DNA of 64,000 bases, taken from Alloalcanivorax xenomutans. GTDB lineage: Bacteria; Pseudomonadota; Gammaproteobacteria; Pseudomonadales; Alcanivoracaceae. Under the pieces are notes generated by a model. The model ran no database searches and was not told the DNA's origin. It was given only the letters and a program-made list of their open reading frames with translations. This document shows, piece by piece, positions 45,452 through 54,953 of the stretch (the first letter of the stretch is position 1; each line of letters starts with the position of its first letter). A program made the position numbers and the translations under genes. The stretch spans positions 119,837 to 183,836 of the forward strand of contig NZ_OBMO01000008.1 of the NCBI RefSeq assembly GCF_900217905.1. The letters are read 5' to 3'.

Positions 45452-46231
45452 TCATTTCGTCGGCAATGGAGGAATGCCGTGTGTCTGTCGAGCCCAGTAG
45501 TTGAAGGTGGCGTTAACGATCGACGGTTTGAGAAGGTAATCGTGGGCTTCCCGGGCAAGCTCGTCGTCCACAGGAGTTAGCGGTCCGAATACACGCGCCC
45601 GGATCTGCATTCGGGCAGCGCGCTCCAGATAAACGGATAGGTAGGTCGCTTCTTCACAGGATACGCCGGCCGTTAAGTAGCCGTGATGAGCCAGGATAAT
45701 CGCCTTCTTGTCCTGGATAGCTTCGGAAATGATCACTCCTTCCTGATCAGCGATAGGCACCCCAGGCCAGTCCGCCAGGAAGGCACAATCATCGTGCAGA
45801 GGCGTCATATCCATCTGCGAAATCACCAACGGCTGCCGCGCCGCGGCAAGGGCCGACGCCCAGGGTGAATGAGTATGAATGATGGCGTTGACGTCCGGCC
45901 GCGCGTCATAGACCCAAAGATGGAATCTGGTGGCGGGATTAGCCATCCCCTCTCCCGTTAAGGTATGTAGATCGCGATCGACCTCAATAAAATCATCAGG
46001 AGTCGCCTCATCGAAACCAAGCCCGAACCGGAGTGTCCAATAAGCACCAGGACGCCGCGAGCGAACGCTTATCTGCCCTGCCAGACCGGCTTCTTGCTCG
46101 GTCATCGCCAGGATGCGGCAGGCATAGGCCATGGTTTCCCGAACATCGCGCTCAACGCCATGAAGATGCTTCTCCATCTCCTGCGTCGCTCGCTGATCGA
46201 AATAGGATTTTTCTCTAAGGGAGGAATTCAT
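45452..46231 (-). CDS. Class II aldolase/adducin family protein
   Basis: A 259-residue protein of the class II aldolase/adducin family. Zinc-ligand motifs are AIIHTHSPWASALAAA and AIILAHHGYLTAGVSCEEA; the typical SVR (ISVRSRRP) and FHLWVYDARPDV elements are present. Substrates could be sugar-phosphate-like or hydroxy-keto acids. The ATG at 46231 is preceded by AAAGGAG at 8 bases, and that ribosome site lies inside a perfect hairpin (46233-46266). First gene of the low-GC catabolic unit. Confidence 0.88.
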   Translation of the reverse strand: MNSSLREKSYFDQRATQEMEKHLHGVERDVRETMAYACRILAMTEQEAGLAGQISVRSRRPGAYWTLRFGLGFDEATPDDFIEVDRDLHTLTGEGMANPATRFHLWVYDARPDVNAIIHTHSPWASALAAARQPLVISQMDMTPLHDDCAFLADWPGVPIADQEGVIISEAIQDKKAIILAHHGYLTAGVSCEEATYLSVYLERAARMQIRARVFGPLTPVDDELAREAHDYLLKPSIVNATFNYWARQTHGIPPLPTK

Positions 46232-46232
46232 G

Positions 46233-46266
46233 CTGACTCCTTTGTACATTGATAATCAGGAGTCAG
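46233..46266 (-). promoter_or_regulatory. Hairpin that sequesters the aldolase gene ribosome site
   Basis: On the minus strand CTGACTCCT (46266-46258) pairs perfectly with AGGAGTCAG (46241-46233), spacer 16 bases. The second arm contains the AGGAG ribosome site and ends 1 base before the ATG at 46231. It could control translation, or be a DNA operator for the LysR protein encoded at 46326. Confidence 0.7.
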
Positions 46267-46325
46267 TATCGGAGGGCTATATTTTCAGAGCCATGGAGTG
46301 AGAGTCATACCAGCTATTCCATGAT

Positions 46326-47213
46326 TTATGTCAATTGCCTGCATATGCGTAACGCACATTGCAGAAGGTCCTCCGCCAAAGGCAAGGATGATCGTTTTCC
46401 CGGACTGATAGCTACGACCTTCCGGCGTAGCAAAGGATTGACTATCCGGACTTTTCGAAGCTGGTAATCAGCAAGCAGCGCATCCGGAATACGCCCGGGA
46501 AGAATGCAAGCACCGACGTCCGACGAAACCAGCTTCAACATAGCGTCAATAGTCTCCGCCTCCGCCACATATATCGGTTTCAGTCCCCCACTTTGCAGCA
46601 TACGCCGAAGTGCATAATGTGACGGGAAGCCAACAAGCCTGAGATCCACATCATTCAGATCGATACTGCCATCAACACCGAGGGCAGATTCCTGATGGGT
46701 GATCAGGCACATGTCATCATCGAATAAGGGTTGGGAGTTCAAGGAACGGGACGCCACAGCGGAGTCGTAGACGAAGCCCAAATCCGCTTTTCCGCTTTCC
46801 ACCAGCTCCACGACTTCGGGTGAGCTCCGCCCCAGCAGTGACAAATTGACGCTGGGATGTTTGCTAACAAAGCTCGCCACCACATCCGACATGAAGTAAT
46901 AGCTCAGCGTATGCACCGTTGCCAGGCGCACGGTGCCCCGCGTGATGCCGTGCTCTTGGCGAATGGCATCCACGGCCTGATCGATTTGTTGATAAGACAG
47001 CTTGAGAACTTCGTACAGCTTCTCGCCAGCTTCGGTCAGCACCACTCCACGGCCGGTTCGAGTGAACAGGGACTTTCCCAGGCCCGTCTCCAGCGCCGCC
47101 AGTTCCTTACTGATCCATGACTGCGTTCGATTCAGTTCTTCAGCGGCTTTGGAAAGTGACTTGAGTTCCGCGATGTGAACGAAACAGCGAAGTTGCCGGT
47201 CCGGGGTATCCAT
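46326..47213 (-). CDS. LysR family transcriptional regulator of the low-GC catabolic cluster
   Basis: A 295-residue LysR regulator. The helix-turn-helix is LKSLSKAAEELNRTQSWISKELAALETGLGKSLFTRTGRG (near residues 18-56), followed by a standard co-inducer domain (ADLGFVYDSAVASRSL, GACILPGRIPDALL). The ATG at 47213 has CAGGAG upstream. It lies upstream of and co-directional with the aldolase-transporter-isomerase genes, 94 bases away, rather than divergent as is usual for LysR genes; it probably controls them. Confidence 0.92.
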   Translation of the reverse strand: MDTPDRQLRCFVHIAELKSLSKAAEELNRTQSWISKELAALETGLGKSLFTRTGRGVVLTEAGEKLYEVLKLSYQQIDQAVDAIRQEHGITRGTVRLATVHTLSYYFMSDVVASFVSKHPSVNLSLLGRSSPEVVELVESGKADLGFVYDSAVASRSLNSQPLFDDDMCLITHQESALGVDGSIDLNDVDLRLVGFPSHYALRRMLQSGGLKPIYVAEAETIDAMLKLVSSDVGACILPGRIPDALLADYQLRKVRIVNPLLRRKVVAISPGKRSSLPLAEDLLQCALRICRQLT

Positions 47214-47296
47214 GAATCTCCTGTTACAGGTATTGGGAGTCCAGGATGAGTCTATGTCAGAAGGGAACGTATAGGCCAATCCCCCATGATTGAGCC

Positions 47297-47438
47297 CTCG
47301 TCCCCGGTTTGCTTTGTGGATATAAAAAACATTGAACCGGGGCGAGGAGGGAGTCGAGGGGCTTGCTAGCGTAAAAAGAAGAAATGACGATTATTTCTTG
47401 CGTCGAGTGCGGTAGCCGATTAGCCGCCACCGCACTCG
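47297..47438. repeat. Two inverted repeats at the boundary of the low-GC island
   Basis: A near-perfect repeat CCTCGTCCCCGGTT / AACCGGGGCGAGG spans roughly 47297-47348 around an AT-rich centre. CGAGTGCGGT (47404-47413) / ACCGCACTCG (47429-47438) follows, 7 bases beyond the thiolase stop, and may be the thiolase terminator. Together they mark the change from low-GC to high-GC sequence. Confidence 0.55.
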
Positions 47439-47444
47439 GTTCGA

Positions 47445-48623
47445 TCAGCGTTCCACCGCCAGGGCCACGCCCTGACCGCCACCGATGCACAGCGTGGCGA
47501 GACCGCGTTTGACGTCACGGCGCTGCATTTCATGCAGCAGAGTGACCAGGATACGGCAACCGGACGCGCCGATCGGGTGTCCCAGAGCGATGGCGCCGCC
47601 ATTCACGTTGACCTTCTCCGCGTCCCACTCCAGTTCCTTGCCCACGGACAGCGCCTGGGCGGCGAACGCTTCATTGGCCTCGATCAGATCCACCTGATCC
47701 AGAGTCCAGCCGGCCCGTTCCAGGCAACGGCGGGTGGCGGACACCGGGGCGATGCCCATGATCGCCGGATCCACACCAGCGCTGGCCTGCCCGGCCAGAC
47801 GCGCGAGGATCGGCAGCCCCAGTTCCCTGGCGCGGGCTTCGCTCATCAGCATCACCGCGGCACCACCGTCATTCAGCGTGGAGGCATTACCGGCGGTCAC
47901 CGTGCCATCCTTCTTGAACGCCGGACGCAGGCCGGCCAGGGTCTCGGCGGTGGTGCCGGCGCGCGGTTGCTCGTCGGTGTCGAACACCTTCGGATCCCCC
48001 TTGCGCTGGGGGATCGTTACCGGCGTGATCTCATCCTTGAAACGTCCGCTTTCAATGGCGGCCAGCGCCTTGGCCTGGCTGGCGGCGGCGAAGGTGTCCT
48101 GCTCCTCCCGGGTAACGCCGTATTTCTCCGCCAGATTCTCGGCGGTGATGCCCATGTGGTAGTCGTTGAAGGCATCCCACAGGCCATCCTGGATCATCGA
48201 ATCCACCAGCGAGGCGTGGCCCATGCGCAGACCGGTGCGGGCCTTGGGCAGCACATAAGGTGCCAGGCTCATGTTTTCCTGGCCGCCGGCGATGATGATA
48301 TCGGCTTCCCCGCAGCGGATTGCCTGGCTGCCCAGATGCACCGCCTTGAGACCGGAACCGCACACCTTGTTGATGGTGAGCGCCGGCACCTGCTGCGGCA
48401 GGCCGGCGTTGATCGCGGTCTGACGCGCCGGGTTCTGGCCGGCACCAGCGGTGAGCACCTGGCCGAGAATCACCTCGCTGATCTGATCCGCTGCCACTCC
48501 GGTATCCGCCAGCAGTTTGCGCACCACCGCTTCACCCAGGGCGGTGGCGGGCAGATTGGCCAGGGACCCCTGGAAAGCACCGACGGCGGTGCGGGTGGCG
48601 GCGACGATGACCACGTCTTGCAT
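47445..48623 (-). CDS. Acetyl-CoA C-acetyltransferase (thiolase)
   Basis: A 392-residue thiolase. The nucleophile is Cys88 in [20 protein letters not shown]; the other signatures are [20 protein letters not shown] (catalytic His) and [14 protein letters not shown] (second Cys). Length and motifs fit the biosynthetic/acetoacetyl-CoA type (AtoB/PhaA). The ATG at 48623 follows a ribosome-like GAGAGAG; the frame is open further but the N-terminus [17 protein letters not shown] is canonical. Confidence 0.94.
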   Translation of the reverse strand: MQDVVIVAATRTAVGAFQGSLANLPATALGEAVVRKLLADTGVAADQISEVILGQVLTAGAGQNPARQTAINAGLPQQVPALTINKVCGSGLKAVHLGSQAIRCGEADIIIAGGQENMSLAPYVLPKARTGLRMGHASLVDSMIQDGLWDAFNDYHMGITAENLAEKYGVTREEQDTFAAASQAKALAAIESGRFKDEITPVTIPQRKGDPKVFDTDEQPRAGTTAETLAGLRPAFKKDGTVTAGNASTLNDGGAAVMLMSEARARELGLPILARLAGQASAGVDPAIMGIAPVSATRRCLERAGWTLDQVDLIEANEAFAAQALSVGKELEWDAEKVNVNGGAIALGHPIGASGCRILVTLLHEMQRRDVKRGLATLCIGGGQGVALAVER

Positions 48624-48717
48624 AATCTCTCTCCCGGTCACGCCGGGCCGGGCCCGGCGGAATGATGAAAATTGGCCTCGCATGATAGCTTGATCGGGGC
48701 GGCGCGTCCCGGCCTGC

Positions 48718-50073
48718 TCACTCGGCGGCGCCGGCCTGCTTCCAGCCGCCCAGCAAACGCGGCCGCTCCAACGCCAGGTAGAGAATGACCCCGGCCGCCA
48801 ACCCCCAACCAGCGCCATAGACCGCCAGCACCACGCCCATGGTGCCGGCGATGCCCCGCTCCAGGTTGCTGTTGAGCTGCTCGAAACCCACCATCAGGCA
48901 GATATAGCCGGTCAGAATCAGCGTCAGCGACAAGGCGATCGGTAGTACCGGCTGGAAAAAACTGACCAGCGGCAGCATGAACAGCGCCAGGAAGCCGGCG
49001 ATCCAGAAAGTCCCGGCACCGCTGTAGATCGAGTCCATGGCGTCCCGGCCATATTTATAGCGCTCGGCCATGGTGGCGCCGACCGCTGTCCACAGCGGCC
49101 CGGCCAGCCCCGGATAGGGAGCGAAGAAAGCATGCAGCGCGTTGCGGATGGCGGTCACCAGATGAACACGGTCCAGATCAATTTCGATCACTTCGTCACT
49201 GCGTAATTCATCCGCCCGCTGCATCAGGGACTGGCCGACGATGATGTCACCAAACGCAATCACATAAGCGATCACGGCGGTGGGAACCGCGTACAGGAAC
49301 ACCTTGGCATCCGGAATGCCGTGGACGAATGGCAGGTATTGCCACAATTGGTCGAAGGCCGGGCGGGTGATGCCCCACTGCAGCTCCGGCATTGTGTACT
49401 CGCCGACAGCGATACCCACACCGATCGCCACCAACATGCCCGGCACCATGCCGTAATTGACGATCTTGCGCGCCAGAGGGAAGTGCTTCACGTATTCCTG
49501 AAACGATGCCGAGAACATGAAGTACAGGCAGATCAGACCGCCCACCACCAACGAAATCGGCGTATTGGCGACCCGGCCCCCCTCGCTGATCTCACCGGTA
49601 ATGGCGGCGATGCCGGCACCGATGATGATCCCCGCCTTCATCGAGTTGGGGATGATGCGTACCAGCGCGCTACCCAGGCGGGTGACACCAAGAATCAGGA
49701 AAATCAGAAACACCAGAAACTGCAGCGCGAACAGGCCCTGGATCGCCTCGGGCCCCGGTTCGAACTGGCCGAGATACAACACCACCACCGGTATCGCCGG
49801 GGTGATCCAACCCGGCACCAGCGGCACGCCCAGCAGCGCCGGCAACATGAAGCCGATGCCACAAATCACCACATAGGCCAGTGCCACGTCATAAGGCAAG
49901 CCCAGGTGTTTCTGCAGCAGCGGGATCATCGCCAGACTGACCACGAACATGATCAGCGCCTGAATCATTTCCGCCATTTCCCAGCGGTAATGAACGAACG
50001 GTAAGCGGATTCGGAAGGGCCCCAACGGCCAGCACGGTTGCTGCTCGCCGTCTTTGCGTTGATACATTTGCAT
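48718..50073 (-). CDS. Putative NCS2-like (solute carrier family 23) permease
   Basis: A 451-residue protein with about 12 membrane segments. Features in line with the NCS2/UraA fold are [58 protein letters not shown] and [12 protein letters not shown], but classic purine/xanthine-permease signatures are weak, so the substrate is open. It starts after CGAGGAGAACG. It lies alone between the thiolase and acyl-CoA synthetase genes, which hints at an organic acid, but this is inference. Confidence 0.6.
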   Translation of the reverse strand: MQMYQRKDGEQQPCWPLGPFRIRLPFVHYRWEMAEMIQALIMFVVSLAMIPLLQKHLGLPYDVALAYVVICGIGFMLPALLGVPLVPGWITPAIPVVVLYLGQFEPGPEAIQGLFALQFLVFLIFLILGVTRLGSALVRIIPNSMKAGIIIGAGIAAITGEISEGGRVANTPISLVVGGLICLYFMFSASFQEYVKHFPLARKIVNYGMVPGMLVAIGVGIAVGEYTMPELQWGITRPAFDQLWQYLPFVHGIPDAKVFLYAVPTAVIAYVIAFGDIIVGQSLMQRADELRSDEVIEIDLDRVHLVTAIRNALHAFFAPYPGLAGPLWTAVGATMAERYKYGRDAMDSIYSGAGTFWIAGFLALFMLPLVSFFQPVLPIALSLTLILTGYICLMVGFEQLNSNLERGIAGTMGVVLAVYGAGWGLAAGVILYLALERPRLLGGWKQAGAAE

Positions 50074-50174
50074 TGTCGTTCTCCTCGACCGGCGAGCGCC
50101 GGCAGGGTCATTGTTGTTGTCGGAAAGCTTGCTACCGGAAACGCCGGGCGGGCCCCGGCTATCGGGCCTTACTC

Positions 50175-50219
50175 AAAAAAACCTCGCCCCGGCGGCTTGC
50201 TGAGTGCGCCGGAGCGAGG
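50175..50219 (-). terminator. Rho-independent terminator of the acyl-CoA synthetase gene
   Basis: On the minus strand CCTCGCTCCGGCG (50219-50207) pairs with CGCCGGGGCGAGG (50194-50182, one mismatch) and is followed by seven T residues (50181-50175). It starts 7 bases after the stop codon at 50226. A textbook intrinsic terminator. Confidence 0.92.
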
Positions 50220-50225
50220 CAAAAG

Positions 50226-51854
50226 CTACAGGTTTCTCGCCCACTCCCGCAGAACATACTTCTGGATCTTGCCGGTGGAAGTCTTCGGCAGATCCTGGAA
50301 CACCACGGTTTTGGGTACTTTGAATCCGGCAAGGTGTTCACGGCAGAAGCCGATCACATCCGTCTCGGTAACAGCGGCGTGCTCCTGCCCGGCCTTGAGG
50401 GTGACGAAGGCGCAAGGCGTCTCACCCCATTTTTCATCGGGACGCGCCACCACCGCCGCTTCCAGCACGGAAGGGTGACGGTACAGCGTATTCTCCACCT
50501 CGATGGTGGAAATGTTCTCGCCGCCGGAAATGATGATGTCCTTGAGACGGTCCTTGATCTCCACGTAACCGTCCGCATGCCACACCGCCAGATCACCGGT
50601 ATGGAACCAGCCACCCTCGAAGGCTTCGCGGGTAGCGGCTTCGTTTTTCAGGTAGCCCTTCATCACGGTATTGCCGCGCATGAAGATTTCACCAATGGTT
50701 TCGCCGTCCTTGGGCACCGGCCGCAGGCTTTTGGGATCCGCCACCATCACGCCTTCCAGGGTCGGGTAACGCACACCCTGGCGGGACTTGATTGTCGCCC
50801 GCTCCTCCAATGGCAGCTCATCCCAGTGGCCGTGCCAGGCACAGACGGTGACCGGCCCATAGACTTCGGTCAGCCCATACACATGGGTGACGTTGATACC
50901 CATTTCCTCCACCGCGCCGATCACCTTGGCCGGTGGCGCCGCACCAGCGGTCATGGCGTTGACCGGATGATCAATGGCGGCCTTGGCCTCGTCCGGCATA
51001 TTGATCAGAGCGTTCAACACCACCGGGGCGCCACAAAGATGGGAGACCTGATGTTGGCGGATCAGTGTCAGAATACGTTGCGGGTCGACCCGGCGCAGAC
51101 ACACATGCACGCCGGCCTGGGCGGTGATGGTCCAGGGATAACACCAGCCGTTACAGTGGAACATGGGCAGCGTCCACAGATACACCGGGTGCAACCCCAT
51201 GGACCAAGTGGCCTGGTTGCCCAGGGAATTCAGATAGGCGCCGCGGTGGTGGTAGACCACGCCCTTGGGATCGCCGGTGGTGCCGGAGGTGTAGTTGAGA
51301 GAAATCGCATTCCACTCGTTGTCCGGCCATTGCCACTGGAACTCCGGATCACCCTCGGCAAGGAAAGCCTCGTAATCCAGCTCGCTGACCGGTTCACCTT
51401 CACCGTATTCGGGATCATCCACATCAATCAGCAGTGGCGGCGTCTCCAGTTTGGCCACGGCGTCACCGATCACCTGGTGGAATTCGCGATCCACGATCAG
51501 AACCTTGGCCTCACCATGACGCAGCATGTAGGCGATGGCGTCGGCGTCCAGACGGACATTGAGCGTATTGAGAACGGCGCCGATCATCGGCACGCCGAAA
51601 TGGGCTTCCAGCATTGCCGGGATGTTCGGCAACATCGCGGCCACGGTATCGCCCTTGCCGATACCACGACCCGCCAGGGCTGAAGCAAGCCGCCGGCAGC
51701 GCCGGTAGGTTTCCCGCCAGGTGCGCCGGATATCACCGTGAATCACTGACGGATAGTCGGGGTAAACCGCCGCGGTACGCTCAATAAAGCTCAGCGGGGT
51801 CAGGGGAACATGATTGACTTCGGTGGGCGAAAGGCCCTGCTCATAAATGGACAT
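50226..51854 (-). CDS. Acyl-CoA synthetase (AMP-forming fatty acid CoA ligase)
   Basis: A 542-residue adenylating enzyme. The P-loop is SLNYTSGTTGDPKGVVYHHRG; others are HVYGLTEVYGP, WFHTGDLAVWHADGYVEIKDRLKDIIISGGENISTIEVEN and TSTGKIQKYVLREWA with the catalytic lysine. The TWRETYRRCRRLASAL and FHCNGWCYPW blocks resemble the medium-chain/methylthio-alkanoate (DmdB-like) and AlkK-like branch. Divergent from a FixL/FixJ-like pair. Confidence 0.9.
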   Translation of the reverse strand: MSIYEQGLSPTEVNHVPLTPLSFIERTAAVYPDYPSVIHGDIRRTWRETYRRCRRLASALAGRGIGKGDTVAAMLPNIPAMLEAHFGVPMIGAVLNTLNVRLDADAIAYMLRHGEAKVLIVDREFHQVIGDAVAKLETPPLLIDVDDPEYGEGEPVSELDYEAFLAEGDPEFQWQWPDNEWNAISLNYTSGTTGDPKGVVYHHRGAYLNSLGNQATWSMGLHPVYLWTLPMFHCNGWCYPWTITAQAGVHVCLRRVDPQRILTLIRQHQVSHLCGAPVVLNALINMPDEAKAAIDHPVNAMTAGAAPPAKVIGAVEEMGINVTHVYGLTEVYGPVTVCAWHGHWDELPLEERATIKSRQGVRYPTLEGVMVADPKSLRPVPKDGETIGEIFMRGNTVMKGYLKNEAATREAFEGGWFHTGDLAVWHADGYVEIKDRLKDIIISGGENISTIEVENTLYRHPSVLEAAVVARPDEKWGETPCAFVTLKAGQEHAAVTETDVIGFCREHLAGFKVPKTVVFQDLPKTSTGKIQKYVLREWARNL

Positions 51855-51948
51855 AATGACCGTCCCGTAGTTGTTCGCGGTATTCTTCGGGTAGAGTTAC
51901 CAGCATTAGCCCGCAACCCAGGGCGCATTTATAGACCATAAAGAACAA

Positions 51949-51990
51949 ATATGGAAATAAAACTAGAGTCTTATAGTATATTTACCATAT
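51949..51990. promoter_or_regulatory. Inverted repeat in the acsl/sensor kinase divergent spacer
   Basis: ATATGGAAATA (51949-51959) and TATTTACCATAT (51979-51990) are near-perfect inverted arms 19 bases apart in a strongly AT-rich stretch between the divergent synthetase and sensor kinase genes. A likely regulator site or promoter region for one or both genes. Confidence 0.5.
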
Positions 51991-52008
51991 CTCTTGAATG
52001 AGCCCATA

Positions 52009-54324
52009 ATGGACCAGGACGACGCCTTTCCCCTGTTGATGCGCGATTGGCTGCGATTGCAGCAGGACCGTATGCCCCGTTCTCAACGGGCCGCCGGTTT
52101 GTGCCGGATGATGGCCAGCACCCCGGAAGTGCGGCGCGCCTTCTACCTGTTCTGGCAGGAGGACGCCGGCGTCTACGATCACGCCGACGGCCAGGCCGGC
52201 CTGCCGCCGGGCCCCGGCGACCCGTTTCAGGCTTCGGATCACACCTTGCACCAGCGCCTGGCAGGTGAGACGGTGCTATCGCTGAGTGAATTACGCGCTC
52301 TGCCCTGCTGGCTCGCCGGCCGGGTCCGTCGCGCCGCCCTGCACCATGGCGCGATCCTGCCACTGGCGCTGGACGACCACAGCCAAGGCCTGTTGTTGCT
52401 GGAGTTGTCACCGCAGTGCGGCAGCCAGTGGCTGCCCTGGCTGGCCGCCATGCTCAATCAACTGGCCTGTCCATTGACTCACCGGGAAGGGGCTTTTGCA
52501 CTGCTCAGCAACGACCCTCAACCGGCGGCGGTGCTCGATACCCGGGGCCGTCCCGTCGATACCAACCACGCACTGCAACAATTGCTCGGCGAGCACCGCA
52601 TCGACGCCGACAGCTGCTTGCCAATCAACCACCAGGCCCTGGCCGCCGCTTGTCTGTCCCAGGGCCGCGCCATCGTCGACGTGGAGGCGCGGCTCGGCGA
52701 TCGCATCCTGTTGTGGAACTTTATCCCCGACCCGCCCGGCCAGCGGATCCTGGCCCGTGGCCGTGACGCTACCGATCAGTTGCGAAACGAAAAGGCCGGC
52801 AACCGTGCCCGGCGCTTGTACCGTCTGATCACCGAGAACACCACCGATTTGATCTCGCGGCACACGCCCGACGGCGTGTTCCTTGACGCCTCACCAGCCT
52901 CCTGGGGTTTGTTGGGCTATTGGCCGGAACAATTGCGCGGCACGGCGGTGCAGGCGCTGTTTCATGAGCAGGACCGCGAACGGTTACAACAACAGGCCAA
53001 GGCGGCGCTGGAGGAACTGGGTTATCACACCATGACCTATCAGATCCGTCATCGGCGCGGCCACTATCTGTGGTTCGAGACCGCCAGCCACGCCATCCGT
53101 GAAACCTATACCGGCGCGGTGGTGGAAGTGGTCAGTGTCACACGCGACATCACCGCCCGGGTCCGGGCGGAAGAGAATCGCCGCCGTCTGGCCGAAGTCG
53201 TGGAAGCGAATACCGACCTGGTGCTGTTCGTCGGGCTCGACGAGCGCCTCACCTACGCCAACCGCGCCGCCCGCGAGGCTCTCGCCATCGGCCCGGATCC
53301 GTTGCCGGATCTGGCCGAATTGTTCGCCGCCGAGGATATCCGTCGGCTACGCGAACATGGCTGGAACAGCGCTCGGGAACAAGGGGTGTGGACCAGCGAG
53401 GCGCAACTGCGCGCCGGCGACTCCGGCGAATTCTTTCCGGTGTCCCTGGTACTGCTGGCCCACCGCGGCGCCGGCAACGACCAGTACTATTCCCTGGTCG
53501 CCCGGGACATGACCGAAAGGGCTTTGCGCGAAGCGCAACAGCGCCGCCACCAGAATGAACTGGCGCAAAGCAGCCGGCTGATCGCCATGGGCGAACTGGC
53601 CTCCGGCATCGCCCATGAAATCAACCAGCCGCTGGCGGCAATCAGCAATTACGCCGCCGCCAGCCTGCGCCATCTGCGCGCACTTGAACCGCCCCACCAC
53701 GGTGATCCGGCGAAACCGGATACGGCCTCCGATCTGGCGCCCAAAATTGACAAGGTCGCCCAGGGGCTGGGCCGGATCAGCGAACACGCTCACCATGCCT
53801 CGGAGGTGATCCGGCGGCTGCGCGCCTTTCTGCGCAAAGGCCAGCGCCGCCTGGAGGCGCTCGATATCAACACGGTGGCGAGTCAGGCCATTCACCTTTG
53901 CGCCTGGGAAGCGGAGAGTCATCGTATTACCATCGCCAGGCAGTTTGCCAAGGACCTGCCACCACTGTACGCCGACCGTATCCTGCTGGAACAGGTGCTG
54001 GTGAATTTGCTGCGTAACGCGCTCGACGCCAACCGCGAACGCTGGCGGGAGCACCCCTCCGAAATCACCGTCGCCACCCAGCGCGCGCCGGACAATTTCC
54101 TGGTGATCCGAGTCCTCGATCAAGGCCCCGGTGCCGACCCGGAGACGCTCAAGCATATGTTCACACCGTTCTATACCAGTAAACCCGACGGCCTTGGCCT
54201 GGGATTGTCGATGAGCCGCTCGGTCATCGAGGGGCTCGGCGGTGAGCTGAATGCCCGCTCGTGCGAGCAAGGACTGGAAATGTACTGCCGGCTGCCGCTG
54301 GCCCATAACGAGGAGACCCCATGA
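52009..54324 (+). CDS. PAS-domain sensor histidine kinase
   Basis: A 771-residue kinase without obvious membrane helices. The N-terminal 250 residues are not recognised; two PAS-like modules follow (about 255-385, YRLITENTTDLISRHTPDGVFLDASPASWGLLGY; about 390-510, RRLAEVVEANTDLVLFVGLDERLTYANRAAREAL). The phospho-acceptor helix is MGELASGIAHEINQPLAAISNYAAASL; the N, G1 and G2 boxes are NLLRNALDANRE, VLDQGPGAD and GLGLGLSMSRSVIEGLGG. This resembles FixL-type cytosolic kinases. ATG 52009 is preferred over TTG 51994. ATGA overlap with the regulator. Confidence 0.92.
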   Translation: MDQDDAFPLLMRDWLRLQQDRMPRSQRAAGLCRMMASTPEVRRAFYLFWQEDAGVYDHADGQAGLPPGPGDPFQASDHTLHQRLAGETVLSLSELRALPCWLAGRVRRAALHHGAILPLALDDHSQGLLLLELSPQCGSQWLPWLAAMLNQLACPLTHREGAFALLSNDPQPAAVLDTRGRPVDTNHALQQLLGEHRIDADSCLPINHQALAAACLSQGRAIVDVEARLGDRILLWNFIPDPPGQRILARGRDATDQLRNEKAGNRARRLYRLITENTTDLISRHTPDGVFLDASPASWGLLGYWPEQLRGTAVQALFHEQDRERLQQQAKAALEELGYHTMTYQIRHRRGHYLWFETASHAIRETYTGAVVEVVSVTRDITARVRAEENRRRLAEVVEANTDLVLFVGLDERLTYANRAAREALAIGPDPLPDLAELFAAEDIRRLREHGWNSAREQGVWTSEAQLRAGDSGEFFPVSLVLLAHRGAGNDQYYSLVARDMTERALREAQQRRHQNELAQSSRLIAMGELASGIAHEINQPLAAISNYAAASLRHLRALEPPHHGDPAKPDTASDLAPKIDKVAQGLGRISEHAHHASEVIRRLRAFLRKGQRRLEALDINTVASQAIHLCAWEAESHRITIARQFAKDLPPLYADRILLEQVLVNLLRNALDANRERWREHPSEITVATQRAPDNFLVIRVLDQGPGADPETLKHMFTPFYTSKPDGLGLGLSMSRSVIEGLGGELNARSCEQGLEMYCRLPLAHNEETP

Positions 54325-54953
54325 CCACCGGCACACAAATCGTCTATGTGGTGGACGACGACCCCGGCATGCTGGAATCCACCGCCTGGCTGCTGGAATC
54401 GGTTGGCCTTGATGCCCGCCCGTTCACCAACGGCGGTGACTTTCTCGACGCTTGCGCGACAGGGGAAAACGCCTGTGTGCTACTGGATGTGCGCATGCCG
54501 ACTCTGGGTGGCCTGCACGTCCAGCAAGCGATGAAGGAACGCGGCCTGGATTATCCGATCATCTTCGTCAGCGGCCACGCCGACGTTCCCATCGTGGTGC
54601 GGGCGTTCAAGGCCGGTGCGGTGGATTTCATCGAAAAGCCTTATAACGAGCAGTTACTGCTCGACAGCGTGCAACAGGCACTCAACAGTGAGCGAAAAGA
54701 ATATCAGCAAGAAACCGGCCGTCAGCAGGTGGATGATAAGCTGGACACGCTCACCCCGCGGGAACGGGATGTGCTGCTGCCACTGGTCAAGGGCTATACC
54801 AATCGGGAGATCGCCGCGCAGTTAAATGTCAGCGTCAAAACCGTGGATCTGTATCGCTCACGGGTAATGAAGCGCATGGGCGCCGAACGCCTGCCCGATC
54901 TGGTCGGCATGGCGGTGGCGGCGGGGCTGGTGGATCCGTTGCGGTTACGCTGA
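54321..54953 (+). CDS. FixJ/NarL-type response regulator
   Basis: A 210-residue regulator. The receiver has the acidic pair DDD (residues 11-13), the phospho-acceptor Asp in CVLLDVRMP, and the Lys in DFIEKPYN. The C-terminal LuxR helix-turn-helix is LTPRERDVLLPLVKGYTNREIAAQLNVSVKTVDLYRSRVMKRM. Cognate to the kinase it overlaps by 4 bases. Its 3' end overlaps the convergent LysR gene by 9 bases. Confidence 0.94.
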   Translation: MTTGTQIVYVVDDDPGMLESTAWLLESVGLDARPFTNGGDFLDACATGENACVLLDVRMPTLGGLHVQQAMKERGLDYPIIFVSGHADVPIVVRAFKAGAVDFIEKPYNEQLLLDSVQQALNSERKEYQQETGRQQVDDKLDTLTPRERDVLLPLVKGYTNREIAAQLNVSVKTVDLYRSRVMKRMGAERLPDLVGMAVAAGLVDPLRLR

